A DNA stretch of 64,000 bases, from assembly GCA_016712505.1 (NCBI GenBank), contig JADJQY010000013.1, forward strand, positions 262,010 through 326,009, given 5' to 3'. Shown here in pieces: positions 18,834-26,964 of the stretch. How positions within the stretch are numbered: the first letter of the stretch is position 1; every line of letters starts with the position of its first letter. The notes under the pieces are model-generated. The model saw only the letters and a program-made list of their open reading frames with translations, was not told the origin of the DNA and made no database searches. This DNA is from Candidatus Eiseniibacteriota bacterium. Lineage in GTDB: Bacteria; Eisenbacteria; RBG-16-71-46; CAIMUX01. The position numbers and the translations under genes are program-made.

Positions 18834-18859
18834 GCGGCGGACCCAGAAGGGTCCGCCGC
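18834..18859. terminator. Bidirectional terminator-like hairpin
   Basis: A perfect 11-bp inverted repeat (GCGGCGGACCC / GGGTCCGCCGC) with an AGAA loop lies between the convergent genes ending at 18826 (+) and 18870 (-). No strong U tract is present on either side. Confidence 0.6.
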
Positions 18860-18869
18860 GATGGGGGGG

Positions 18870-19862
18870 CTACTTTCCGGCGGGGATTCCGAGGGCGGGA
18901 GCCTCGTTGCCTTCGGACTTCGGCTCGCTCCCGTCCTCCGCGCGGAGGAAGGCTGCGGGTCGGACGATCGTCGTCCACCGCCCCTTGGGGACCAGATAGA
19001 TCTGAGACTCACCAATCCGCTTGGTGAAGGTCTGGTTCGCCTTGTTGGCCGCGCCGACCACGATCTTCTGCGTCCCGCCACCTTCCGAGCGAACCTCGAT
19101 CCAGGTGGTGTCGGGGTCGAGCCCGACCTCGGCCAGGCGTGACTCGACGCTGTCCCCGAACCCGCTCGCCCGCACGCGGGTGAGGCTGTCGAGGATGATG
19201 TTCACGATGTCGGGGCGGGCCGGCGCTTCGAACGGCTCCGTGAGCTTCCACGCGCCCTGGGCGTCGCGCTCGACCGTCACCTTCTCGCGGGGAGTCTGCG
19301 TGGTCCAGCCGGTGATCTTCTCCTTCTCCAGGCTGAGCACCAGCTTGTTCCGCCAGGTCTCGCCACCGCGGTCGACGATCGAGGGCAGATAGACCGGAAC
19401 GCGATAGACCTCGTTCTTCCCCTGGGGACGGACATAGCTCGACATGAAGTCGGGACCGGGCTTACCGACGATGAAGTCGGCCGTGAGCTTCCCGCCGGCG
19501 TACGTCTTGACCTCGACTCCGGTGGAGTCGACCTCGAACACCCGGTGGTTCTCCTGGTTGGTCGAGACGACGTCGGTGGTCTTGAAGGCGCCGATCTTCT
19601 CCACCAGGTCCTTGCTGTTCTTGGGGTCGGCCGGGTAGCCGCCCTCGGTCGCTACGGTCCAGATCCCGTCCTTCTTCTCCAGACGGACGTCCTGTGACTT
19701 CCCCTTGATCTCGATCGCATCGGTCTTGTCGATCGAGTAGCCGGAAAAGACCGACGATCCCTTCGGGGTGCGCTGCTTCTTCTTGTTCGCCTCGACCAGC
19801 CCGGCGATCCCGGCCAGGACCACCAGAACGAGGGCGAGGATCAGGGTCTGACGCGGCTTCAT
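18870..19862 (-). CDS. DUF4340 domain protein, ABC operon partner
   Basis: 330-residue protein anchored by an N-terminal helix (LILALVLVVLAGIAGLVEA) with the bulk outside the membrane. Repeated beta-rich segments (IKGKSQDVRLEKKDGIWTV; TVERDAQGAWKLTEPFEAPA) match DUF4340, a domain repeatedly found downstream of GldG-like genes. Its start overlaps the stop of the GldG-like gene by four bases (ATGA), supporting translational coupling and a shared complex. Function is unknown; the context suggests an accessory periplasmic or extracellular component of the ABC system. Confidence 0.85.
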   Translation of the reverse strand: MKPRQTLILALVLVVLAGIAGLVEANKKKQRTPKGSSVFSGYSIDKTDAIEIKGKSQDVRLEKKDGIWTVATEGGYPADPKNSKDLVEKIGAFKTTDVVSTNQENHRVFEVDSTGVEVKTYAGGKLTADFIVGKPGPDFMSSYVRPQGKNEVYRVPVYLPSIVDRGGETWRNKLVLSLEKEKITGWTTQTPREKVTVERDAQGAWKLTEPFEAPARPDIVNIILDSLTRVRASGFGDSVESRLAEVGLDPDTTWIEVRSEGGGTQKIVVGAANKANQTFTKRIGESQIYLVPKGRWTTIVRPAAFLRAEDGSEPKSEGNEAPALGIPAGK

Positions 19863-21598
19863 CGGGTCGCTCCCTCCTCCATCATGGCCACCTCCGGCCC
19901 GCTATGATGACGTCCGCCCTTTCCGTAGATCTCACCCAGGCGCTCGCGCGCGTTGCGTCGGGCCACGCGGCGGATCAGTCCGAAGACGACGACCAGCGCG
20001 GCGATGCCGAGGGTATTGAGGTACTTCAAGGCTGCCTTCGCGCCCGACGACAGCTCCTTCAGCGGACGCTCGGTCGCCCCGCGCGAGCGGATGGCGATGA
20101 GATCATCGCCGCTCGCGAGGAAGTCGAGCGCGTTCTGGAGCAGGAGCGCATTGGCCGGATACATGCGCAAGAACTGGTTCGTCACGAAGGAGGACGAACC
20201 GATGACCAGGATCTGGGTCTCCGGGCTCTCGGTCAGCGGCGTGTCGGTCGAGGTCGGTGTTCCCTCGGCCGCTGCGGTGGCCGGGGGAACCGGCCTCCCG
20301 GCGTAGAGGCTGCCGAAGCGCCCGCTGGCCAGTACGGCCAGAGGCATCGACTGTCCCATCTGATTGACCGGCTGGGTCATCAACGCCTGGGGGTTCAGTT
20401 CATAGCGCCCTTCCTGCGTCCAGGCCTTGTCGGTCGACTTGGCCAGCACCACCGCCTTCACATTCGGCTGGGTGGCGTTGGTTCCCGCGACCGGAGAGGG
20501 CTCCTTGCTCTTGGTGTCGGCCTCGATCGGCAGGTTGACCTCGAGCGGCGCGGTCCAGGGGAGGGTCACCGCCTCGAGTCCGGCGGTGATCGGATTGGAG
20601 AGGTTCAATCCGCCGAGCTGCTGGGAAACACTGGGCCAGAGGGGATACCGCACCTGGTAAGCCATGTACCCCTGGGAAAAGGTGGCCGACTCGCAGCGCG
20701 GATCGAGCACCAGCGCCGACTTGATGCCGACGCCGTAGTGTCCCAGGAGTTCATCCAGGCCGCTGCGGGCCGGCATCGCGGCGAGCCCCATCTGTTCATT
20801 CATGGTGATCGGGTCGACCAGGAAGACCGCCTTGCCGCCGCGCATGATGAACTGATCGATCTGGTAGGCCTCGCGCGGCGCGACGTTCTTCGAGCCGGCG
20901 ACGATCAGGGTCTTGATGTCCGTCGGTACTTCCACCTGGCCGTCACCCAGGTCGACCGCTCGAACCTCGTACTGGGTCTCCAGCGTGCGCTTGATCCCTT
21001 CCAGCTCGCGGTCCAGGGTCCGCTCACCGTTGCCGGAGAGGAAACCGAGGGACGGCTCCTCCTTGCGGGTGAGCTTGACGATGGCCGCGGACAGGTCGTA
21101 CTCGAGGTTGGAGACATCCTCGACCACCGGAATCGCCTCGACCTTGTCGCCGTACTGGAGGCCGATCCCGAGATAGACGTTCGAGACCTGGTATTGGTCC
21201 TTCTCCAGGACGTTCATCTGCAGCTCGGGGATATTCATGGTGCGCGCCTGCCCCTTCAGATCCTCGCTCGTGCCGGGATCGAAGAAGCGGACGTTGAGGT
21301 TCCCCTTGGAGTAGACCTCGTACTCCTTGAGCAGGTCGGCCACCTGCTGCTCGAGATTGGCCAACTGCGGGGGAAGCTTCTTGGAGAAGAAGCACTTCAC
21401 CGTGACCACGTCGTCGAGCCGACGCAGGATGTTCTTCGTCGAGGGGGAGATGGTGAACTCGCGCCCCTCGGTCAGATCGAGTCGCCCGAACACCTGGGTG
21501 CCGATGACATTCGCCGCGATCAGGATGCCGGCCATGATGAGAACGGCGAGGCCGGAGTTCACACCGTATTTCAGAACGCGTTCTTTCTTGTCTGCCAT
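19859..21598 (-). CDS. GldG-like ABC transporter auxiliary protein
   Basis: 579 residues. The N-terminal helix (LAVLIMAGILIAANVIG) is followed by the family hallmark RLDLTEGREFTISPSTKNILRRLDDVVTVKCFFS, a large ABC_transp_aux domain (GFLSGNGERTLDRELEGIKRTLE...), a Pro/Thr/Ala-rich linker, and a C-terminal helix (IAALVVVFGLIRRVARRNARER). This places a large non-cytoplasmic domain between two helices. In Flavobacterium, GldG works with GldA and GldF in gliding; outside Bacteroidetes the homologues have unknown roles. It lies 13 bases after the permease gene. Confidence 0.88.
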   Translation of the reverse strand: MADKKERVLKYGVNSGLAVLIMAGILIAANVIGTQVFGRLDLTEGREFTISPSTKNILRRLDDVVTVKCFFSKKLPPQLANLEQQVADLLKEYEVYSKGNLNVRFFDPGTSEDLKGQARTMNIPELQMNVLEKDQYQVSNVYLGIGLQYGDKVEAIPVVEDVSNLEYDLSAAIVKLTRKEEPSLGFLSGNGERTLDRELEGIKRTLETQYEVRAVDLGDGQVEVPTDIKTLIVAGSKNVAPREAYQIDQFIMRGGKAVFLVDPITMNEQMGLAAMPARSGLDELLGHYGVGIKSALVLDPRCESATFSQGYMAYQVRYPLWPSVSQQLGGLNLSNPITAGLEAVTLPWTAPLEVNLPIEADTKSKEPSPVAGTNATQPNVKAVVLAKSTDKAWTQEGRYELNPQALMTQPVNQMGQSMPLAVLASGRFGSLYAGRPVPPATAAAEGTPTSTDTPLTESPETQILVIGSSSFVTNQFLRMYPANALLLQNALDFLASGDDLIAIRSRGATERPLKELSSGAKAALKYLNTLGIAALVVVFGLIRRVARRNARERLGEIYGKGGRHHSGPEVAMMEEGATR

Positions 21599-21611
21599 GA
21601 CAGCCTCCCGC

Positions 21612-22337
21612 TTAGCTCCACTTCCGGCTTTCGATCTGTCGCACGTTCAAGAAGAGGAAGAACGTGATGATCGAGGCGTAATACAACACGTCCCGGGTGT
21701 CGATCACCCCGCGCCCGATCGACTCGAAATGAGCCGAGATGCTCAGGGTGGCGAAGAACGGGACGAGGGCCTGCGGCACCGCCGAGAGAACCGGTGGTGT
21801 CCCGATGACGTAGAGCACGAAGCAGATCACCGCGGTGACGATGAAGGCGACGATCTGGTTGGCGGTGGTCGACGAGGCCCAGAGCCCGATGGCGAGGAAC
21901 GCCCCTCCGACCAGCACGCACCCGAGGTAGCCGCAGATCAGGGCGCCGTCGTCCGGATTGCCCAGGCCGATGATGGTGAAGGCGAGCGGCAAGGTGAGGG
22001 CCAGGGTCACCTTGAGGAAGAGGAGGGCGGCGAAGAACTTGCCCAACACCACTTCCCAGTCCTTGACCGGGAAGGTGAGGAGTAGCTCCACCGTGCCGAG
22101 TTTCTTCTCCTCCGCCCAGAGCCGCATGGTGACCGCCGGCACGAAGAAGAGGAAGAGCCAGGGCACGAAGAAGAAATAGTCGCGCATGGTCGCCTGGCCG
22201 ATGGTGAAGAACCCGCCGAACCAGAAGAAGAGCCAGTTCGACAAGACCAGGAACAGGGTGATGAAGATGTAGGCGATGGTGGACTGGAAGTAACTGGCGA
22301 ACTCTTTTCGGGTCAAAGTCAGTACGGTCGTCGACAT
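21612..22337 (-). CDS. ABC-2 type permease, GldF-like
   Basis: 241 residues with six hydrophobic segments and the ABC-2 permease features LTRKEFASYFQSTIAYIF at the N-terminus and FVPAVTMRLWAEEKKLGTVELLLTFPVKDWEVVLGKF in the first cytoplasmic loop. This EEKxxGTxELLLTxP sequence is the family signature. It forms the membrane channel of the ABC system encoded by its neighbours. Its ATG begins one base after the stop of the ATPase gene (TGAGATG). Confidence 0.9.
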   Translation of the reverse strand: MSTTVLTLTRKEFASYFQSTIAYIFITLFLVLSNWLFFWFGGFFTIGQATMRDYFFFVPWLFLFFVPAVTMRLWAEEKKLGTVELLLTFPVKDWEVVLGKFFAALLFLKVTLALTLPLAFTIIGLGNPDDGALICGYLGCVLVGGAFLAIGLWASSTTANQIVAFIVTAVICFVLYVIGTPPVLSAVPQALVPFFATLSISAHFESIGRGVIDTRDVLYYASIITFFLFLNVRQIESRKWS

Positions 22338-22338
22338 C

Positions 22339-23280
22339 TCACTTCTCTCCCACGGTGAGCTTGGTGAACACCTGCTCCAGGCTGAGCGACTCGGCGTGCA
22401 GCTCGGTCAGGATCCAGTTCTGGGCGACCGCGAGACGGAAGATCTCCTCCTCGAGGTCGGAGCCGGCGCCGCTCCAGGTCAGCTCGTAGCGGCACGTGCC
22501 CGCCTTGATCGCTTCCAGCGGCCGGACCCGGGTCACGCCATTCATGGCGCGCAGCCGCGGCTCCACTTCGGCCGCGCCGGCCTTGAAGGAGGCTCGGGCG
22601 CTCTGCTCTCCGGCCGCGCGACGGGTCAGTTCCTCCGGCGTCCCCTGGGCCACGATCCGTCCCTCGTTGATGATCAGGACGCGGCTGCAGGTCGCTTCGA
22701 CTTCGGGCAGGATGTGGGTGGAGAGGATCACCGTCTTCTCGCGCCCGATGTCGCGGATCAACTGCCGGATCTCGATGATCTGATTCGGGTCGAGACCGGT
22801 GGTCGGCTCGTCCAGCACCAGCACATCGGGGTTGTGAATGAGGGTGGCCGCAAGTCCCACCCGCTGACGGTATCCCTTGGAGAGCTGCCCGATGTCCTTC
22901 TTGACCATCGGTCCGAGCCCGCAGGCGTCGACCATCTCGTGGATCCGGCGGGGAAGCTCCGTTTTGGGCACTTCGCGCATCCCGCCGACGAACTCGAGGT
23001 ACTCGATCACGCCCATGTCGAGGTAGAGCGGGGCGCTCTCCGGCAGGTAGCCGATCCGCTTCCGCACCTCGACCGGGTTCTCGAACACGTCGTGCCCGGC
23101 CACCTTGGCGCTCCCGCCGTCGGCCGGCAGGTAGCAGGTCAAGACGCGCATGGTGGTCGTCTTTCCGGCACCGTTCGGGCCAAGGAAGCCGACCACCTCG
23201 CCACGCGGCACCTCGAACGAGACGTCGTTGACCGCCACGTTCGGGCCGTATCGTTTCACCAGATTGCGAACTTCGATCAT
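22339..23280 (-). CDS. ABC transporter ATPase, GldA-like
   Basis: 313-residue ATPase subunit. Walker A is GPNGAGKTT, Q-loop YLPESAPLY, signature LSKGYRQRV, Walker B VLVLDEPTTGLD and switch His STHIL. The LSKGYRQR form and the C-terminal regulatory extension after residue 220 are typical of GldA/CcmA-type ATPases for ABC-2 exporters. GGAGG lies about 12 bases before the ATG. It is the first gene of a four-gene operon (ATPase, permease, GldG-like, DUF4340) apparently driven by the promoter at 23539-23567. Confidence 0.92.
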   Translation of the reverse strand: MIEVRNLVKRYGPNVAVNDVSFEVPRGEVVGFLGPNGAGKTTTMRVLTCYLPADGGSAKVAGHDVFENPVEVRKRIGYLPESAPLYLDMGVIEYLEFVGGMREVPKTELPRRIHEMVDACGLGPMVKKDIGQLSKGYRQRVGLAATLIHNPDVLVLDEPTTGLDPNQIIEIRQLIRDIGREKTVILSTHILPEVEATCSRVLIINEGRIVAQGTPEELTRRAAGEQSARASFKAGAAEVEPRLRAMNGVTRVRPLEAIKAGTCRYELTWSGAGSDLEEEIFRLAVAQNWILTELHAESLSLEQVFTKLTVGEK

Positions 23281-23622
23281 CGCGAGCCCTTTCCTCCGCG
23301 TTCTTTCCGACGACAGTCAGCCGTGAGCGGGCCGGTGCCGGTCGGAGCATCCCGATTCTGATCAATGTTCGTTGTCGGAGCGCCGCGCCGCTTGCAGCCG
23401 TCGCTCCGTGCCACTCGACCGATACGTCGCCACCGTGCCGCGCGCAGCCGACTGGGCGTGCGGCCCGGAAGCGTTCCGGCGAGTCTGGGGGGCCCTCTCC
23501 CTCGGGCGTCCGAGCGGGGACGTCCGGGAGAAGCGCGAAGTATAGGTAGGCCAGGGCGGAGGGTCAACGGAGTGGCGGGGTCCGCGCACGCGAGGTCGGG
23601 CCGCTCCCGTCCGCGTCCCGCC
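23281..23622. other. Intergenic region and long leader of the ABC operon
   Basis: This stretch separates the HTH/M29-like gene from the ABC operon, both on the minus strand. It holds the strong promoter at 23539-23567 and then about 250 bases of untranslated leader. I see no convincing coding frame, repeat or known riboswitch core in the leader. Confidence 0.5.
23539..23567 (-). promoter_or_regulatory. Strong sigma70-type promoter for the GldA/F/G-like operon
   Basis: Reading leftwards, TTGACC (23567-23562) and TATACT (23544-23539) are separated by exactly 17 bases. Each hexamer differs from consensus by one position. Transcription would start near 23532, about 250 bases before the ATPase start codon, so the mRNA has a long leader. 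Confidence 0.6.
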
Positions 23623-25098
23623 TCAGTCGACCAGGCGCCCGTTTTCGACCAGGAGGTGGTCCCCGGCGCGCAGGGTGGCTCGAGCCATCGGCAGCGCGAG
23701 GCCGAAGGTGGAGCGGACGTCGCCGCCCAGCAGTTCGTTGTTTCCGAGTCCGAGGGTGACCACCCCCGAGAGGCAGCAGTCGAGGGCCGGCACTCCGGTC
23801 AGGCCCGCGGCCTGCAGATTGGCCCCGACGCGGAGCTCGGAGACGACGTTCCAGTCACCCAGGGCAGATTCGAGCCGGTGGCGCAGATCGTCCGCCCCCT
23901 GGCCCGCCTTCCAGTCGGTCAGCACCCCCTGGTGGATCTCGAGTTCGAGATCCCGGACATGTCCCCGTCCGATGTAGGCCGACTCGACTGAGATCCGGCC
24001 CTCGGCTGCGCGGCCCGCCGGGAGGTACCCAAGCGCGCCGGCCGGCAACTCGTCGAAACACCGGCCCGCGGCGAGGTCGTCCGGGCAGATGATTCCGTCG
24101 CTCAGGTAGGCCGACTTCGGATCGATGTCGAAGGCGAGCGATCCGCCCCGTCCGTCCTGGAGCGAGAATCGGCTCTCGGACCCGACCTTGGCCCGCAGGC
24201 GATCGAGTCGGGCCCGGAGCTCGGGATAGTCGACTCCCAGGCTCCGCCAGTAGACGTCGATGCACTGCTCAGGGGAGAGATCCCCCCCGGCGAACCCCGA
24301 GAGGTGGGGGAGGGAAACCTCGATGTAGCGCAGGCCGCGCTGGCGCATCGACCGGTGCCACCTCGAGACCGATTCCATCAGATGGGGGAGCTTGGGCAAG
24401 AGGTCGGGTCCGGGGGGACCGCCCTGCGGGATCGTGGTCGAGAGGTAGATGCCGGCGTCGAGCGCCTGGTCATCGAGCTCCGGGAGGAACGGCATCGCGG
24501 CGAGCTCCTCGACCGAATGGCGCTCCAGGGTGCGGATGATGGTGTTTCGTGACCACATCTTCACCAGGGGGCGGGCCTGCACCGCCTCGAGTTCGACCTG
24601 GAGCGCCTCGGCCAATTCCAGCGCGGGGGCGCTGAACATGAGCAGCACCCGCTCGCCGGTGCCGACCCGAAGGCAGTCGTGGACCAGATTGCGAGCGAAG
24701 GAGGCGAGGTCGAACTGCAGCACCTCGTCCCGCCGCCAGCGGAGAAAGGCCAGTTCGGCCGAACGGAGCATGGCGTCGGTCGTTTCGGAGCGGGCTCCGC
24801 CGAGGGCGGGGTCGACCACGAAGTGACGCGCGGTCGCCTGGAAGATGCGCTCTTCCTTCCAGCGCTTCCGGCCCCGGCCGGTCTCGCGGACGAGCCCGTG
24901 GCGCAGCAACTGCCCCAGGTGATAGTGCGCGCGGTTGGCCGGGATCCCCAGCCGCTCCCCGACCTGTGCGCCGGTCATCGCCTCGCCCCCGAGCAGATGG
25001 AGGATGCGTAGCCGCTCCTCCTGCGCCAGAGCGCGGAGTTCACCCGGTCGCGACAGGACCTGGAAGTCACGTCCGGCGTTCGTGTCCTTCGAGTCCGT
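23623..25098 (-). CDS. ArsR-like HTH fused to a degenerate M29 aminopeptidase-like domain
   Basis: Probable transcription factor of about 491 residues. The N-terminus (RPGELRALAQEERLRILHLLGGEAMTGAQVGERLGI...HYHLGQLLRHGLV) is a complete ArsR-type winged helix, so the gene must begin upstream of the first canonical start (ATG 24978, which splits the HTH). The frame is open to about 25150 without ATG, GTG or TTG; ACG at 25098 has AGAGAGG six bases upstream and is my tentative start. The C-terminal 300 residues follow the M29 (AmpS/aminopeptidase T) pattern, but the metal-ligand Glu in the DGEVF motif is Ala/Leu (LPAGALGY), the HxALG His is Thr (VTLGLG) and the HxD pair is lost (STFGLALP); only one ligand Glu (SELRVG) remains. 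It is probably a ligand-sensing pseudoenzyme. Confidence 0.72.
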   Translation of the reverse strand, partial: TDSKDTNAGRDFQVLSRPGELRALAQEERLRILHLLGGEAMTGAQVGERLGIPANRAHYHLGQLLRHGLVRETGRGRKRWKEERIFQATARHFVVDPALGGARSETTDAMLRSAELAFLRWRRDEVLQFDLASFARNLVHDCLRVGTGERVLLMFSAPALELAEALQVELEAVQARPLVKMWSRNTIIRTLERHSVEELAAMPFLPELDDQALDAGIYLSTTIPQGGPPGPDLLPKLPHLMESVSRWHRSMRQRGLRYIEVSLPHLSGFAGGDLSPEQCIDVYWRSLGVDYPELRARLDRLRAKVGSESRFSLQDGRGGSLAFDIDPKSAYLSDGIICPDDLAAGRCFDELPAGALGYLPAGRAAEGRISVESAYIGRGHVRDLELEIHQGVLTDWKAGQGADDLRHRLESALGDWNVVSELRVGANLQAAGLTGVPALDCCLSGVVTLGLGNNELLGGDVRSTFGLALPMARATLRAGDHLLVENGRLVD

Positions 25099-25164
25099 GG
25101 TCGCCTCTCTTCCGATTGCGATCGGGCAACGCCCGTCGCCCGCCGCCCTCTACTTAAGCCCTGG

Positions 25165-25353
25165 GGGACGGGGAGGCCAGAGACCATTCCTTTCTCAACC
25201 CGGGCCGAAGTCACGGCGCTGCTTATCGTCGCTCCCCCGGGCGCCGGGCACCCCGCCCGGGCGCATTCAAGCATCACTGAAGAGTATCGCCGGGCGACCG
25301 TCCGGCGGTATCGCTTATTGAGACCCGTGGTGCGAATCCGGGCCCCTCGTCCC
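25165..25353. other. Structured intergenic element, possible non-coding RNA
   Basis: The ends pair over about 9 bp (25165-25173 with 25345-25353, one G-U). Inside are a perfect 8-bp hairpin (25236-25243 with 25254-25261) and a 13-bp hairpin with wobbles (25284-25296 with 25299-25311). The region lies between glnA and the HTH/M29-like gene, both on the minus strand. A tRNA T-arm-like string (GTGGTGCGAATCC) occurs on the plus strand, but no matching acceptor stem is found. Class and strand are unknown. Confidence 0.35.
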
Positions 25354-25370
25354 AACCGAAGTGGGCCGGC

Positions 25371-26789
25371 TCAAAGATCGAAGTAAAGGGCGACCTCGTA
25401 CGGATGGGGCCGGGTGGCCACCCCTCGGTCCTCCGCCCGCTTGGCCGCGATCCAGCGCTCCAGCAGCGGACGGTGGAACACCTCCCCGGCGAGCAGGAAG
25501 TCGTGATCCGATTCGACCGCGTCGAGCGCCTCGGCCAGCGACCGGGGCAAGGGGCGAATCTCGCGGCGCTCGGCGTCGCTCATGGCAAAGACGTCCCGAT
25601 CGATCGGACCGAAGCCCAGCGCGGTCGGGTCCAGATTCCGCCGGATTCCGTCGAGCCCGGCCATCAGCTGTGCCGCCATGGCGAGATAGACGTTTCCCGT
25701 GGCATCGGGGGGGCGGAACTCGATTCGGGTGGTGTCGGGCTTGTCGGCGTACTTCGGCACCCGGATGGCCGCGCTCCGGTTCCCGAGGCTGAAGAAGGCG
25801 TTCACCGGCGCCTCGTATCCGGGAACGAGCCGGCGATAGGAGTTGGTCGATGGGTTGGTGAAGGCGAGAACGGCGGGGCCGTGGAGGAGCAAGCCGGCGA
25901 CATAGGCGAGCGCGGTGCGGCTCAGCTTGGCGTACCCGGCCGGATCGTAGAAGAGATTCCCTCCGGCCCCCTTCAACATCTGGTGGAAGTGCATCCCGTT
26001 CCCAGCTTCGCCGAAAAGCGGCTTGGGCATGTAGGTCACGGTCTGGTCGTGGCGACGCGCGGTCATGCGCGTGGCGTACTTGACCAGCTGGGTGGCGTCC
26101 GCCGCCTCGCGCAGCCCGAGCATCGGAATCTCGATCTCGCACTGCCCCGGTCCACCGACTTCGTGGTGGTGGTACTTCACCGGGATTCCCATCTCCTCGA
26201 GCACGAGACACATCTCGCTGCGCAGGTCGTGCAGTTGATCCTTGGGTGGGATCGCGTGATAGCCGCCGTGGAGCGGGATCAGGTGGCCGTGGCCTCCTTC
26301 CGCGCTGTGCCAGTCGGCTTCACGGCTCTGAAGGCGATATCCGGCAGCGTTGACCTCGTTCTCCCAGGAGACGCGGTCGAAGACATAGAACTCGTACTCC
26401 GGTCCCCAGACACTTGCTTCGGCGATCCCCTCGGCGCGCATGAACGCTTCGGCCCGGAGCGCCACCGTTCTGGGATCCGCCGGCGACGACTCGCGCGTGT
26501 CGGCCTCGTGTACGCTGCAGAGGAACGAGAGGGTCTCAGCCTGACAGAAGGGGTCGCGGAAGCCGGTGGTGAGTTCGGGGCGGAGGACGAGGTCGCCCGA
26601 TTTGACCGAGCGGAGTCCCAGAGCGGAACCATCGAAACCGACCCCTTCCTCGAGCAGCCGCTCATCGAACGCCGCGGCGGGCACCGTCACATGGTGGAGT
26701 CGCCCCGGCAGATCGGTGAACTTCAGATCCACCATGCGCACGTCGTGCTTTCGGATCCACTCCCGCGCCGTTTCGTAGTTCGAGAACAT
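25371..26789 (-). CDS. glnA: Glutamine synthetase, type I
   Basis: Makes glutamine from glutamate, ammonia and ATP as a dodecamer in the cytoplasm. 472 residues. The beta-grasp N-domain (VRMVDLKFTDLPGRLHHVTVPA...GVGFDGSALGL) is followed by catalytic motifs EYEFYVFD, GQCEIE, MPKPLFGEAGNGMHFHQML and the NPSTNSYRRLVPGYEAP ATP/glutamate-binding loop, then IEFRPPDATGNVYLAMAAQLMAG. No adenylylation loop Tyr motif is evident, so GSI-alpha-like or feedback regulation is more likely. ATG at 26789 was chosen over the GTG directly before it; GGAGGAGAGGAGG lies upstream. It is monocistronic as far as can be seen. Confidence 0.95.
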   Translation of the reverse strand: MFSNYETAREWIRKHDVRMVDLKFTDLPGRLHHVTVPAAAFDERLLEEGVGFDGSALGLRSVKSGDLVLRPELTTGFRDPFCQAETLSFLCSVHEADTRESSPADPRTVALRAEAFMRAEGIAEASVWGPEYEFYVFDRVSWENEVNAAGYRLQSREADWHSAEGGHGHLIPLHGGYHAIPPKDQLHDLRSEMCLVLEEMGIPVKYHHHEVGGPGQCEIEIPMLGLREAADATQLVKYATRMTARRHDQTVTYMPKPLFGEAGNGMHFHQMLKGAGGNLFYDPAGYAKLSRTALAYVAGLLLHGPAVLAFTNPSTNSYRRLVPGYEAPVNAFFSLGNRSAAIRVPKYADKPDTTRIEFRPPDATGNVYLAMAAQLMAGLDGIRRNLDPTALGFGPIDRDVFAMSDAERREIRPLPRSLAEALDAVESDHDFLLAGEVFHRPLLERWIAAKRAEDRGVATRPHPYEVALYFDL

Positions 26790-26964
26790 CACCGCCTCCT
26801 CTCCTCCACCCAGTCCGCATCGGGTCTCGACTCAAGGGCGAAGATGGCAGAAGCGAAGGCCGATCGCACCGGTCTCGTGCGACGAAGAGCGAAATGCAGG
26901 TGGTCGATCGAAGCATGATGCACCTGCGACCCGATCGCGATCGACCGGGCCGCTCCGCGCGGGG

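Noticed and set aside
25262..25355. tRNA or tRNA-Sec-like gene suggested by GTGGTGCGAATCC
   Set aside because: No 7- or 8-bp acceptor stem, no anticodon arm and an imperfect T-stem; the string may be chance or part of another RNA.
26896..26943. Inverted repeat GCAGGTG...CACCTGC and the palindrome CGATCGCGATCG between the ABC gene and glnA
   Set aside because: Short, with a long loop, and CGATCG-rich palindromes are frequent in GC-rich DNA; no convincing operator or terminator.
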